Part shown: positions 1 through 6,077 of the stretch, one piece after another | Numbering within the stretch: position 1 is the stretch's first letter | Layout: the number at the start of each line of letters is the position of its first letter | NCBI GenBank assembly: GCA_016303085.1 | Contig: JAEDMI010000026.1 | Span: forward strand, 1 to 17,157 | Origin: Acetatifactor sp. | Lineage (GTDB): Bacteria > Bacillota > Clostridia > Lachnospirales > Lachnospiraceae | Direction: 5' to 3' | Length of the DNA stretch: 17,157 bases | The notes under the pieces: generated by a model | Seen by the model: only the letters and a program-made list of their open reading frames with translations | Told to the model about the DNA's origin: nothing | Database searches by the model: none | Program-made: the position numbers and the translations under genes

Positions 1-106
1 CACTAAGAGTCGGACGTGACATTTCCATAGAACGTGCAGCATCCTCTTGATGCATACCTGCCTTATTTCTTGCTTCTTTTAATCTATCAGCTATAGTTTT
101 ATCCAT
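1..106 (-). CDS. Xre-family helix-turn-helix regulator, N-terminal part (cut by window edge)
   Basis: Reading leftwards from an ATG at 106, about 35 codons are visible before the window ends. They begin MDKTIADRLKEARNKAG and continue with an E-D-A-A-R-S-M-E-M-S-R-P-T-L-S stretch, the first helices and recognition-helix start of a Cro/C1-type HTH domain. The start is well placed behind a GGAGGTG ribosome binding site (rc of 111-117). Two identical palindromes lie directly upstream on its promoter, so it probably represses itself. In mobile elements such regulators control excision, transfer or maintenance, or belong to small stress modules. The C-terminus is not visible, so the wider role (for example fusion to a metallopeptidase domain) cannot be judged. 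Confidence 0.8.
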   Translation of the reverse strand, partial: MDKTIADRLKEARNKAGMHQEDAARSMEMSRPTLS

Positions 107-117
107 AACGCACCTCC

Positions 118-136
118 ATGTCAGCATTTCTGACAT
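118..136. promoter_or_regulatory. Operator copy 1 for the Xre regulator
   Basis: ATGTCAGCATTTCTGACAT is an inverted repeat with perfect 7-bp arms and a 5-bp centre. It lies immediately upstream of the regulator's ribosome binding site and covers the expected transcription start. An identical copy lies at 163-181. The site is seen in sequence; its use as an operator is inferred. Confidence 0.7.
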
Positions 137-140
137 CTTC

Positions 141-169
141 ATAATAACACATTCGTTTTATTATGTCAG
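141..169 (-). promoter_or_regulatory. Promoter of the Xre regulator gene
   Basis: On the minus strand the -35 is CTGACA (rc of 164-169), followed by exactly 17 bp and then -10 TATTAT (rc of 141-146) preceded by TGT, an extended -10. Each hexamer is 5/6 to the sigma-A consensus. The -35 lies inside operator copy 2 and the start point falls inside operator copy 1, so bound repressor would block both ends of the promoter. Confidence 0.7.
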
Positions 170-181
170 CATTTCTGACAT
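163..181. promoter_or_regulatory. Operator copy 2 for the Xre regulator
   Basis: An exact second copy of the 19-bp palindrome at 118-136, 45 bp away centre to centre and in the same orientation. It overlaps the -35 hexamer of the regulator promoter. Confidence 0.7.
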
Positions 182-192
182 GAATTTTTTTT

Positions 193-224
193 AAAATCCA
201 GACTCATGAAAATCATGAGCCTGG
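193..224 (-). terminator. Hairpin at the end of the rep-parA-parB operon
   Basis: CCAGACTCATGA (198-209), loop AAA, then TCATGAGCCTGG (213-224). The arms are 12 nt and complementary except for one G-T type pair. It lies 18 nt beyond the last codon of the parB fragment, and the minus strand continues with ATTTT and then A residues, so it is only a modest intrinsic terminator. The same DNA is a close relative of the short repeats inside rep, so it may instead or also be a protein-binding site. Confidence 0.45.
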
Positions 225-242
225 AATCATGACAATTATTAT

Positions 243-533
243 TTACGCTCTGTTACCTGCCCATTGCTCCAATAGCTGTAGAATCTGCATTTCCATCTCT
301 CTAGCTGTTGTTTTCTGAGGGAAATATTTTTGAAGAATGCTACTGTCAAACACCACACGGTTTAGAGGATTTTTCTTTTCCTCGTCCATTATTCTTTCTA
401 TGAGTTCTACAGTACAATTTCCTTCCTGACTAGATTTCTTCAATCTCTGTGCTTGTGATAATGACGGAGTAGTCTGTGCTATTTCCATTGCCTCATAAAA
501 TTCTTTCTGTTCTTCCGGCTTCATATAGGAAAT
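243..533 (-). pseudogene. ParB-like protein, C-terminal part beyond an in-frame amber codon
   Basis: This stretch continues the parB reading frame without any shift directly after the TAG at 534-536. The first codons read I-S-Y-M-K-P-E-E-Q, and the frame runs to the stop at 243-245 (about 97 residues). It includes the SLSQAQRLKKSSQEG segment and the QKYFPQKTTAREMEMQILQLLE segment typical of the C-terminal half of ICE-borne ParB proteins. Together the two parts make about 302 codons, which fits the usual full length. There is no convincing ribosome binding site before the first internal ATG (522-524). It is therefore probably a remnant made only by readthrough, or not at all. Confidence 0.65.
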
Positions 534-1151
534 CTATACTGCAGGATTAAAGGCTATTTTCTTTTCATCTACAAGATCAAGAAGCTCTGGAATAAGATTG
601 TTTAGCCTTACAAACCTCTGCACAGTTCTAGCACTTTCACCGGTTTGTTTTGCCAGCTCTTCATCTGCACGTAACCTCGTGCCAACTTGACACGAAGTAA
701 GATCTGTTCGCTTTCCCTGATGCTTTAGTGCCTCCAACTTCATTTTATAAGCCTTTGCCCTTTCACTTGGCAAAATATGTTCCCTCTGTAGATTTGAATC
801 AACCATCAAAATAGTTGCTGTATCATCGTCCATTTCACGAATAATTGCAGGGACTTCTTTTTTTCCTGCCAAGATAGAAGCATACCTTCTTCTATGACCA
901 GAAATCATTTCGTACTCTCCATTACCATCAGGACGAATTATTACAGGTACGAGTACTCCGTATTCTCTAATACTATCAACAGTTTTTCTCATATCCTCGT
1001 CATCAAGCACCTTGAATGGGTGATTTTTAAACTCATGAATCTGATTGACCGGAATCATAACAACCTGCTCGCCAGTCTCTTGTCTCTTTTCTTCAGTTGT
1101 AAAAATATCTTCATAGCTCTTTAAGCTAATATTAGTTCCTCTTCTGGTCAT
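534..1151 (-). CDS. ParB/RepB-like partition protein, truncated by an amber stop
   Basis: ParB binds centromere-like sites and works with ParA in segregation of the element's circular form. The N-terminal ParB/Srx domain is clear: I-P-V-N-Q-I-H-E-F near residue 34, then E-M-I-S-G-H-R-R-R-Y near residue 83 (the GxRR nucleotide-binding box), followed by N-L-Q-R-E-H-I-L-P-S-E-R-A-K-A. An HTH follows around residues 160-185 (ELAKQTGESARTVQRFVRL). The protein ends NPAV followed by TAG, where family members normally continue with about 100 more residues. Those residues are encoded in frame just downstream. The start is supported by GGAGGTG 7 nt before the ATG, and it overlaps the end of parA by 20 nt. 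The amber codon may be a recent nonsense mutation. Confidence 0.8.
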   Translation of the reverse strand: MTRRGTNISLKSYEDIFTTEEKRQETGEQVVMIPVNQIHEFKNHPFKVLDDEDMRKTVDSIREYGVLVPVIIRPDGNGEYEMISGHRRRYASILAGKKEVPAIIREMDDDTATILMVDSNLQREHILPSERAKAYKMKLEALKHQGKRTDLTSCQVGTRLRADEELAKQTGESARTVQRFVRLNNLIPELLDLVDEKKIAFNPAV

Positions 1152-1935
1152 AGCTAAGCACCTCCTGTGTTAATGATGAATAAGCTTCAGCGACTTTGCC
1201 TGAAGGATCATAAGCAAAAATGCTCTTCCCTTCTGCACTCGTCTCAGCAGCTCTAACTGATCTTGGAATCTCTGTCTCAAACACATTTATCTTGTTGCAG
1301 TAGGTATCACGAATTAAATTACTGATATCCTTGGCATAATTCGTTCTAGCTTCTACCATAGTAATTAGAATTCCTTCAATGCATAACTTAGGATTAATTT
1401 GACGCTTAACCTGGCTTATTGTTGCAAGTAGTTGTTCTAAGCCTTTTGCTGATAAGTAGTTTGCCTGAACGGGAACTAAAGTTGCATCAGCAGCTGCAAG
1501 AGCATTTACTGTTAGCATTCCAAGACTCGGCATACAATCCAAAAGAATATAATCATAATCTTCTCTGAGTGTCTCTAGAAACTGCTTAAGAATACGCTCT
1601 CTATTCATAGTATTCACAAGTGATACTTCTAGCCCTGCAAGAGAAATATTTGAAGGGATTAAATCAATACCTTCCTGCTGATGGATCAACACCTCATCCA
1701 GCGCCACTGGATTTTCACTTATTGTTCCATTCAGAAGAGCTGAGAGTGTAAGTTCCAAATCATCAGGTTGTGGATACCCCAGGCTGATCGTAAGTGACGC
1801 TTGGGGATCTGCATCTATTAGAAGCACCTTCTTCCCCTGTTTTGATAATCCAATACCTAAATTTTCTACTGTTGTTGTCTTTGCTGTGCCGCCTTTCTGG
1901 TTAACTACAGCAATTATTGTTGCTTCTTTTTTCAT
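1132..1935 (-). CDS. parA: ParA-family partition ATPase
   Basis: A MinD/ParA-type ATPase of 267 residues that moves or positions DNA together with ParB. It has the deviant Walker A motif KGGTAKTT near residues 14-21, LLIDADPQAS (Walker A'), and YILLDCMPSLGMLTVNAL (Walker B region). The C-terminal segment contains FETEIPRSVRAAE, as in Soj/ParA of ICEs. I chose ATG 1933-1935 (MKKEATIIAVVNQKGG) over the upstream alternative at 1950, because GGAAGGAGAC sits just before it and the ATG overlaps the rep stop as ATGA. That overlap suggests translational coupling with rep. The 3' end overlaps parB, so rep, parA and parB form one leftward operon. Confidence 0.92.
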   Translation of the reverse strand: MKKEATIIAVVNQKGGTAKTTTVENLGIGLSKQGKKVLLIDADPQASLTISLGYPQPDDLELTLSALLNGTISENPVALDEVLIHQQEGIDLIPSNISLAGLEVSLVNTMNRERILKQFLETLREDYDYILLDCMPSLGMLTVNALAAADATLVPVQANYLSAKGLEQLLATISQVKRQINPKLCIEGILITMVEARTNYAKDISNLIRDTYCNKINVFETEIPRSVRAAETSAEGKSIFAYDPSGKVAEAYSSLTQEVLSYDQKRN

Positions 1936-2897
1936 ACTGTCTCCTTCCAATTTGCCATGTCATAACTGACCTTGGCTGTATAATAGTGATCAATGGTTAG
2001 CGGTGCGTTGTAGATGGTGGTAAGCAAGTACTGCTTGATGTTATGAATATCCGATGTTTGATTCTTGAAACAATCCAAGATGTATTCCATATGGCTTGAA
2101 TCCAATTTCATAAACTGTGCTTTTACAACCTCTGCTGGCTTATCCTCCCCAGATATCCGGATTGTCTTTGCCTTGCTGTTAAGCACATCGACCATGATTT
2201 CAAGAATTTCATTAATCCTTCTGACTTCGTAAGGATTCCTTTGAGTCATTATGTCTATCTCCAGCTTTTCTCTAAGATAATCCTCATATTGTTCTCGTAA
2301 TCTCATCGAATCTTCCTTTTCCTGTGCCTGTACCACCTTTATCTTCGGAGATGCTGATTCCGCCGATAGATTGATTGGATTGGTATTAATAAAATCAGTG
2401 TTGTTATAATTAGTATTATTAGTGCATGATTTCCATGAGTCCGGACCTGTGATTATCACATTTCTAGATTCATGATTTTCATTAGTCTCAGAATCATGAT
2501 TTTCATTAGTCTGAATTATTCTTCTGTCAGGCCCATAGTCATGCAATCCGGTAGCAAAGTCCTTTACATAGATTTTTGTTGGCTTACCCTGACCTTGCTT
2601 TTGTCTTTCTATTAAACCGGCTTTATCCTCCAGCTCTTTTAGCATCTTCGTTGCTTTCTGATTAGCACAGTGCATATCTGCCATAATCCGATCCAATTTG
2701 TAATAAATAAACACTTTGCCATCTTCATCAAGCCATCCATTTTTTGCTGAAAGAGATGCTCTGTCCAGCATTAAGGAGTAGAGAATTTTTGATTCCATCG
2801 TTATTCCCGCAAATTTCTCATCCGTGATCAAAATCTTGGGTATTTGATAAAAAGCAAATTGATCTGCCCCTCTGCCATAAAAATAATCAAAATCCAC
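1932..2897 (-). CDS. repA: RepA_N-family replication initiator protein
   Basis: Initiates replication of the excised or plasmid form of the element. The N-terminal RepA_N domain is evident: DFDYFYGRGADQFAFYQIPK at the start, KILYSLMLDRASLSAKNGW around residues 35-55, and ANQKATKMLKELEDKAGL. A variable, Asn-rich middle (about residues 125-180) separates it from a C-terminal domain (about residues 210-321) of the kind seen in ICE-borne RepA proteins. I prefer a GTG start at 2895-2897, with AAAGGAGG 7 nt upstream, over the ATG at 2933 that lies before this ribosome binding site. The stop overlaps parA's ATG. Short DNA repeats occur in the middle of the gene, where RepA_N plasmids are known to carry their origin. 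Confidence 0.9.
   Translation of the reverse strand: MDFDYFYGRGADQFAFYQIPKILITDEKFAGITMESKILYSLMLDRASLSAKNGWLDEDGKVFIYYKLDRIMADMHCANQKATKMLKELEDKAGLIERQKQGQGKPTKIYVKDFATGLHDYGPDRRIIQTNENHDSETNENHESRNVIITGPDSWKSCTNNTNYNNTDFINTNPINLSAESASPKIKVVQAQEKEDSMRLREQYEDYLREKLEIDIMTQRNPYEVRRINEILEIMVDVLNSKAKTIRISGEDKPAEVVKAQFMKLDSSHMEYILDCFKNQTSDIHNIKQYLLTTIYNAPLTIDHYYTAKVSYDMANWKETV
2425..2514. repeat. Three iteron-like 20-bp repeats inside rep
   Basis: On the plus strand three related units start at 2425, 2471 and 2495, with consensus CATGATTTTCATKAGTCTSR. The second and third are 18/20 identical and 24 bp apart. The first differs at several positions and lies 46 bp away, about two unit lengths. They encode the NENHDSETNENHES part of Rep. 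A fourth relative lies inverted at 198-217. Placement in the central variable part of a RepA_N gene suits an origin of replication; binding by ParB is an alternative. Confidence 0.55.
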
Positions 2898-2935
2898 TGA
2901 CGTTCCTCCTTTCTTAGATTTGGAATAAAACAAAA

Positions 2936-2977
2936 AAAGACGCCTAACTCACAGGAAATGCTGTAAGTTAAGCGTCT
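2936..2977 (-). terminator. Terminator-like hairpin in the rep leader (possible attenuator)
   Basis: Arms GACGCCTAACTCACAG and CTGTAAGTTAAGCGTC (about 2939-2976) are complementary over 16 positions with two wobble-type mismatches and a 6-nt loop. On the minus strand the hairpin is followed at once by TTTTTTTG, a good intrinsic terminator. It ends about 25 nt before the rep ribosome binding site. It could stop transcription arriving from rlmD, or act as an attenuator controlling rep copy number. The hairpin and T-run are seen; the control role is inferred. Confidence 0.7.
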
Positions 2978-3014
2978 TCCGACGATTCTTATTTTGTTTA
3001 TTTCAGACATATTC

Positions 3015-3068
3015 AAGTAGTGCACTACTGTCACGACGTAGGCTCTATTTTTGCACCTACTGTCACGA
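3015..3068. repeat. 14-bp palindrome and paired 12-bp direct repeats upstream of rep
   Basis: AGTAGTGCACTACT (about 3016-3029) is a perfect palindrome. CTACTGTCACGA occurs at 3025-3036 and again at 3057-3068, exactly 32 bp apart (about three helical turns). GTAGG and CCTAC also form an inverted pair between them. On the minus strand each direct repeat contains GTGACA, close to a -35 hexamer. One of these is 17 bp from TATGTC, a weak candidate for the rep promoter. The function is unknown: an operator for rep, a recombinase or Xis arm-site, or an oriT part are all possible. The stretch 2898-3182 has no convincing gene. Confidence 0.55.
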
Positions 3069-3182
3069 GTTCAACAGCTACAACTACCCGAATATACTTT
3101 TTCATATGCTTTCCACGCTCTGACCAATAGGTCTTTTCAAACGTGAAATGCTCGAAAAAGTGCGTAAATTCAAGGATTTCTA

Positions 3183-3225
3183 TTAGTTCACTCTTGTGAG
3201 CAACACTACAGTCTCCACATGCACC
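3183..3225. other. Probable attachment-site region: element/chromosome junction at rlmD 3' end
   Basis: The last codons of rlmD (3183-3225, encoding H-V-E-T-V-V-L-L-T-R-V-N) lie where the AT-rich rep-par module meets ordinary chromosomal genes. The 3' end of rlmD/rumA-type genes is an established integration hot spot for ICEs and phages in Firmicutes, for example the rum site of streptococcal elements. The gene stays intact, as expected when an element restores the coding end. The other att copy would lie left of the window, so no direct repeat can be shown here. Confidence 0.45.
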
Positions 3226-4769
3226 GTCATCCCGAACTGGTCCACGCCCCTGATTCTTTTCACCTCATACCCTCCATCGCAGAGGATTTTCAAATCCCGC
3301 GCCAGGGTTGCGGAGTCGCAGCTGACGTACACGATGCGTTCTGGTTGCATTTTGAGCATAGTGGCGAGGCAAGCCTCGTCACAGCCCTTGCGGGGCGGGT
3401 CAACCACAATGACATCGGGGTGGCGCATATCAGAACCGACTTCTGCTGCCTGCTCAGCTTTACTATCTCCGTCTGCTGCCGCATCTTTCGCTGTCTTTAT
3501 CTCGGAATTCCTCTCTTTCTCATAAAACCTCGGCAGTACCTCCTCCGCCTTGCCTACGAAAAACTCAGCGTTAGTAATCCCGTTTCTCTCCGCATTTTCT
3601 CTGGCATCCGCGATAGCCTGGGGAATGATTTCCACGCCGCAGACCTTCTTCGCGCTGTCGGCGAGAAACAGGGAGATTGTGCCGATACCGCAATACAAGT
3701 CCCAGACTGTCTCTTTTCCGGTCAGCCCTGCATATTCCAGCGCAAGGCTGTAAAGCTTCTCCGTCTGCACGGGATTTACCTGATAAAAGGATAGAGGAGA
3801 GATATGAAAAGTCAATTCTTTGCCTGTAAAGGGATACCCGGGAACTGTCATGTCCCGGACATGAATAGTGTCGGAAATGGTGTCACGGCCCCAGAGAGTG
3901 TAAATTTCTTTGCCCATGATGACATTCGTTTTTTCCCGGTTGATGCTGACAGCTATGCTGGTCATTCCCGGAATTGTAATCAGCTTCTCCAAAAGTCTTC
4001 CCTGTTTAGGCAAAATGTCTGTCAGCCCTGATCTGCTATTATGCAATTCTGCTGTACGCCCATTATCTCTACTCTGCTGCCGGACAGGAGAGGCAGGAGA
4101 CTCTCTGTTAATCACAAGACATACCATGATTTCCCCGCTGGTAAAGCCCTTTCTGATTAACACATGGCGCACCAGCCCTTTTCCGGTTTCTTCATCGTAT
4201 GCGCTGACTTTGTTTTCCCGCATATATTCCAGAATCCGTTCCAGAATTTCTTTATTTTCCACCGCGCCGAGAGCGCAGTCCGTATTTGCAATAATGGAGT
4301 GGGTACGTCCGGCATAAAACCCGGTGACGATATTGCCGTCCTTGTCGGTGCCTACGGGATACTGAGCCTTATTCCGGTAGTGCCAGGGCTCATCCATCCC
4401 TATAATCGGCTCCATCCGTGCATCCACATAAGCTGCGTCAAAGCCGCCGATGCGAATCAGATTGTTTCGTATCTTCTCCTGTTTAAACTGCAGCTGTTTC
4501 TCATAAGAAAGAGCCTGAAGCTGACAGCCGCCGCACTGTCTGTAATATGTACATCCCGGCTCCGCCCGGAAAGGTGAGGGTGTCAAAAGTTTTTCCAGTC
4601 TGGCATAGGCATAGTTCTTTTTCGGCTTCACGATTCTCGCTTCCACGGTATCGCCCACCACGGCATCCTTGACAAACAGAGTAAAGCCCTCGAACTTGCC
4701 GATGCCTTCCCCCTCAGTTCCCATATCTTCAATTGTCACTGTCACAATGTCATTTTTCCTGAAATCCAT
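3183..4769 (-). CDS. rlmD: 23S rRNA (uracil-C5)-methyltransferase, RlmD/RumA type
   Basis: An S-adenosylmethionine-dependent enzyme that makes 5-methyluridine in 23S rRNA (528 residues). A TRAM domain occupies about residues 5-65. Cysteines at 73, 79, 82 and 165 (CTYYRQCGGC and NTDC) match the [4Fe-4S] ligands. FYQVNP (328-333), the SAM site DLYCGIG (357-363), DPPRKG (457-462) and the catalytic Cys in VSCDSATLARD (about 484) are all present, so it should be active. Two hydrophilic insertions (about 223-255 and 417-449) make it longer than the usual 450-460. The start is ATG 4767-4769, giving MDFRKNDIVTV as in the family. An in-frame TTG at 4790 is less likely, although GGAAGG sits a rather long 13 nt before the ATG. 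Its 3' end probably serves as the element's attachment site. Confidence 0.93.
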   Translation of the reverse strand: MDFRKNDIVTVTIEDMGTEGEGIGKFEGFTLFVKDAVVGDTVEARIVKPKKNYAYARLEKLLTPSPFRAEPGCTYYRQCGGCQLQALSYEKQLQFKQEKIRNNLIRIGGFDAAYVDARMEPIIGMDEPWHYRNKAQYPVGTDKDGNIVTGFYAGRTHSIIANTDCALGAVENKEILERILEYMRENKVSAYDEETGKGLVRHVLIRKGFTSGEIMVCLVINRESPASPVRQQSRDNGRTAELHNSRSGLTDILPKQGRLLEKLITIPGMTSIAVSINREKTNVIMGKEIYTLWGRDTISDTIHVRDMTVPGYPFTGKELTFHISPLSFYQVNPVQTEKLYSLALEYAGLTGKETVWDLYCGIGTISLFLADSAKKVCGVEIIPQAIADARENAERNGITNAEFFVGKAEEVLPRFYEKERNSEIKTAKDAAADGDSKAEQAAEVGSDMRHPDVIVVDPPRKGCDEACLATMLKMQPERIVYVSCDSATLARDLKILCDGGYEVKRIRGVDQFGMTVHVETVVLLTRVN

Positions 4770-4858
4770 CTTACTAATTATGCCTTCCAATACTTACAAT
4801 TTTCTGATGTCATTTATCTTCCGAGATTTTCCAAAAAATAGTCAGGGCGTGTATTTTT

Positions 4859-6007
4859 TTATGCCAGTTCTTCCGCCAGAGCCTCAATTTTACGCTTGTC
4901 AGGCTCCTTCATGGCAGACAGGATGCTGACTGTATTTTCCGCAAAGTTCATTTCCTTACATCCCTCCAGCAGACCACGCATTACCTTCGCCGCCATTGGT
5001 GCCCAAGAGCCGTTCTCCACAAATGCCACCGTTCTCTTCTGGTAAGCCCGCTCGGTCAGTCTGGAGATGAAGTCGTTCATAAAAGGATTGATGCCGTTAT
5101 TGTATGTGTTACATGCCAGTACCAGCTTTCCGTAACGGAAGGCATCTTCAACCGCTTTCGCCATATCGGTTCTCGCCAAATCATGAACCGCAGTTCTGAC
5201 ACCCTTCTTTTCCAAAACCTCTGCCAGATACAGGGCAGCTTCTCCGGTATGTCCGTAAATGGAGGCATATGCGATAGTCACGCCTTCGCTCTCTACACCA
5301 TACGAGGACCATGTGTTATATAAATCCAGATAATATCCCGGGTTTTCGGTCAGCACCGGCCCATGCAAAGGACAGATTATCTGTATATCCAGCCCTGCTG
5401 CCTTCTTCAGTACATTCTGCACCTGCATGCCATACTTGCCTACGATTCCGAAATAGTACCGTCTCGCTTCACTGACCCATTCCTCCGCCACATCAAGAGC
5501 ACCGAACTTGCCGAAGCCATCCGCAGAAAAAAGTACCTTGTCCTTCTTATCATAAGTCATCATGACTTCGGGCCAATGCACCATGGGAGCAAAGATAAAT
5601 TGCAGGGTATGTTTGCCCAACACCAGTTCACCGCCGTTAACCGCATTTATCTGTCTGTCTTCCAAACTCAATTCAAAGAATTGCCCTATCATTTTAAAGG
5701 CTTGGGGAGTGGCTACCACCTTTGCCTGAGGATACTTTTCCAGAAACAAGGGAATATTTGCCGAATGATCCGGCTCCATATGCTGTACAATCAGATAATC
5801 GGGAATACGTCCTTGTAATACTTCCTCCAGATTGGCAAGCCACTGCTGACCGAAATGTACATCAACAGTATCCATGACAGCAATTTTTTCATCCAGAATC
5901 ACATAAGAATTATACGCCATGCCGTCAGGCACCACATACTGACCTTCAAACAAATCTACCTCATGGTCGTTGACTCCAACATACAAAATATCATCTGTTA
6001 CTCTCAT
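4859..6007 (-). CDS. fprA: FprA-family A-type flavodiiron protein
   Basis: A cytosolic enzyme that reduces O2 to water and/or NO to N2O with electrons from rubredoxin or a reductase, protecting anaerobes from oxidative or nitrosative stress. The N-terminal metallo-beta-lactamase-like domain has the full di-iron ligand set: H76-x-E78-x-D80-H81, H144 (VHWPE), D163 (SADGFG) and H215 (PLHGP). A flavodoxin domain starts near residue 244, with the FMN phosphate loop ASIYGHT at 248-254. The length of 382 is close to the family's usual 390-400, so it carries no rubredoxin fusion. Reading is leftward between yhaM and rlmD. The 70-bp gap upstream contains TATAAA-like DNA, so it may have its own promoter. 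Confidence 0.94.
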   Translation of the reverse strand: MRVTDDILYVGVNDHEVDLFEGQYVVPDGMAYNSYVILDEKIAVMDTVDVHFGQQWLANLEEVLQGRIPDYLIVQHMEPDHSANIPLFLEKYPQAKVVATPQAFKMIGQFFELSLEDRQINAVNGGELVLGKHTLQFIFAPMVHWPEVMMTYDKKDKVLFSADGFGKFGALDVAEEWVSEARRYYFGIVGKYGMQVQNVLKKAAGLDIQIICPLHGPVLTENPGYYLDLYNTWSSYGVESEGVTIAYASIYGHTGEAALYLAEVLEKKGVRTAVHDLARTDMAKAVEDAFRYGKLVLACNTYNNGINPFMNDFISRLTERAYQKRTVAFVENGSWAPMAAKVMRGLLEGCKEMNFAENTVSILSAMKEPDKRKIEALAEELA

Positions 6008-6077
6008 CTTCCCAATCTACCTTTCTGTATTTATTTTATAATAGTCAGCCGTCAAACGAAATTAACGGCATTTCCTG

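Noticed and set aside
2828..3034. 68-residue open frame on the minus strand over the rep leader
   Set aside because: It runs through the terminator hairpin and into rep in another frame, has no ribosome binding site, and shows no recognisable protein pattern.
3037..3105. Small minus-strand ORF starting MKKYIRVVVAVELV upstream of rep
   Set aside because: Only about 24 codons, a poor ribosome binding site, and the end overlaps the direct repeats. The DNA motifs explain the region better, although a leader peptide cannot be fully excluded.
3196..4577. Several long open frames on the plus strand opposite rlmD
   Set aside because: They overlap each other and the strongly supported rlmD, and their translations are low-complexity shadows without family features.
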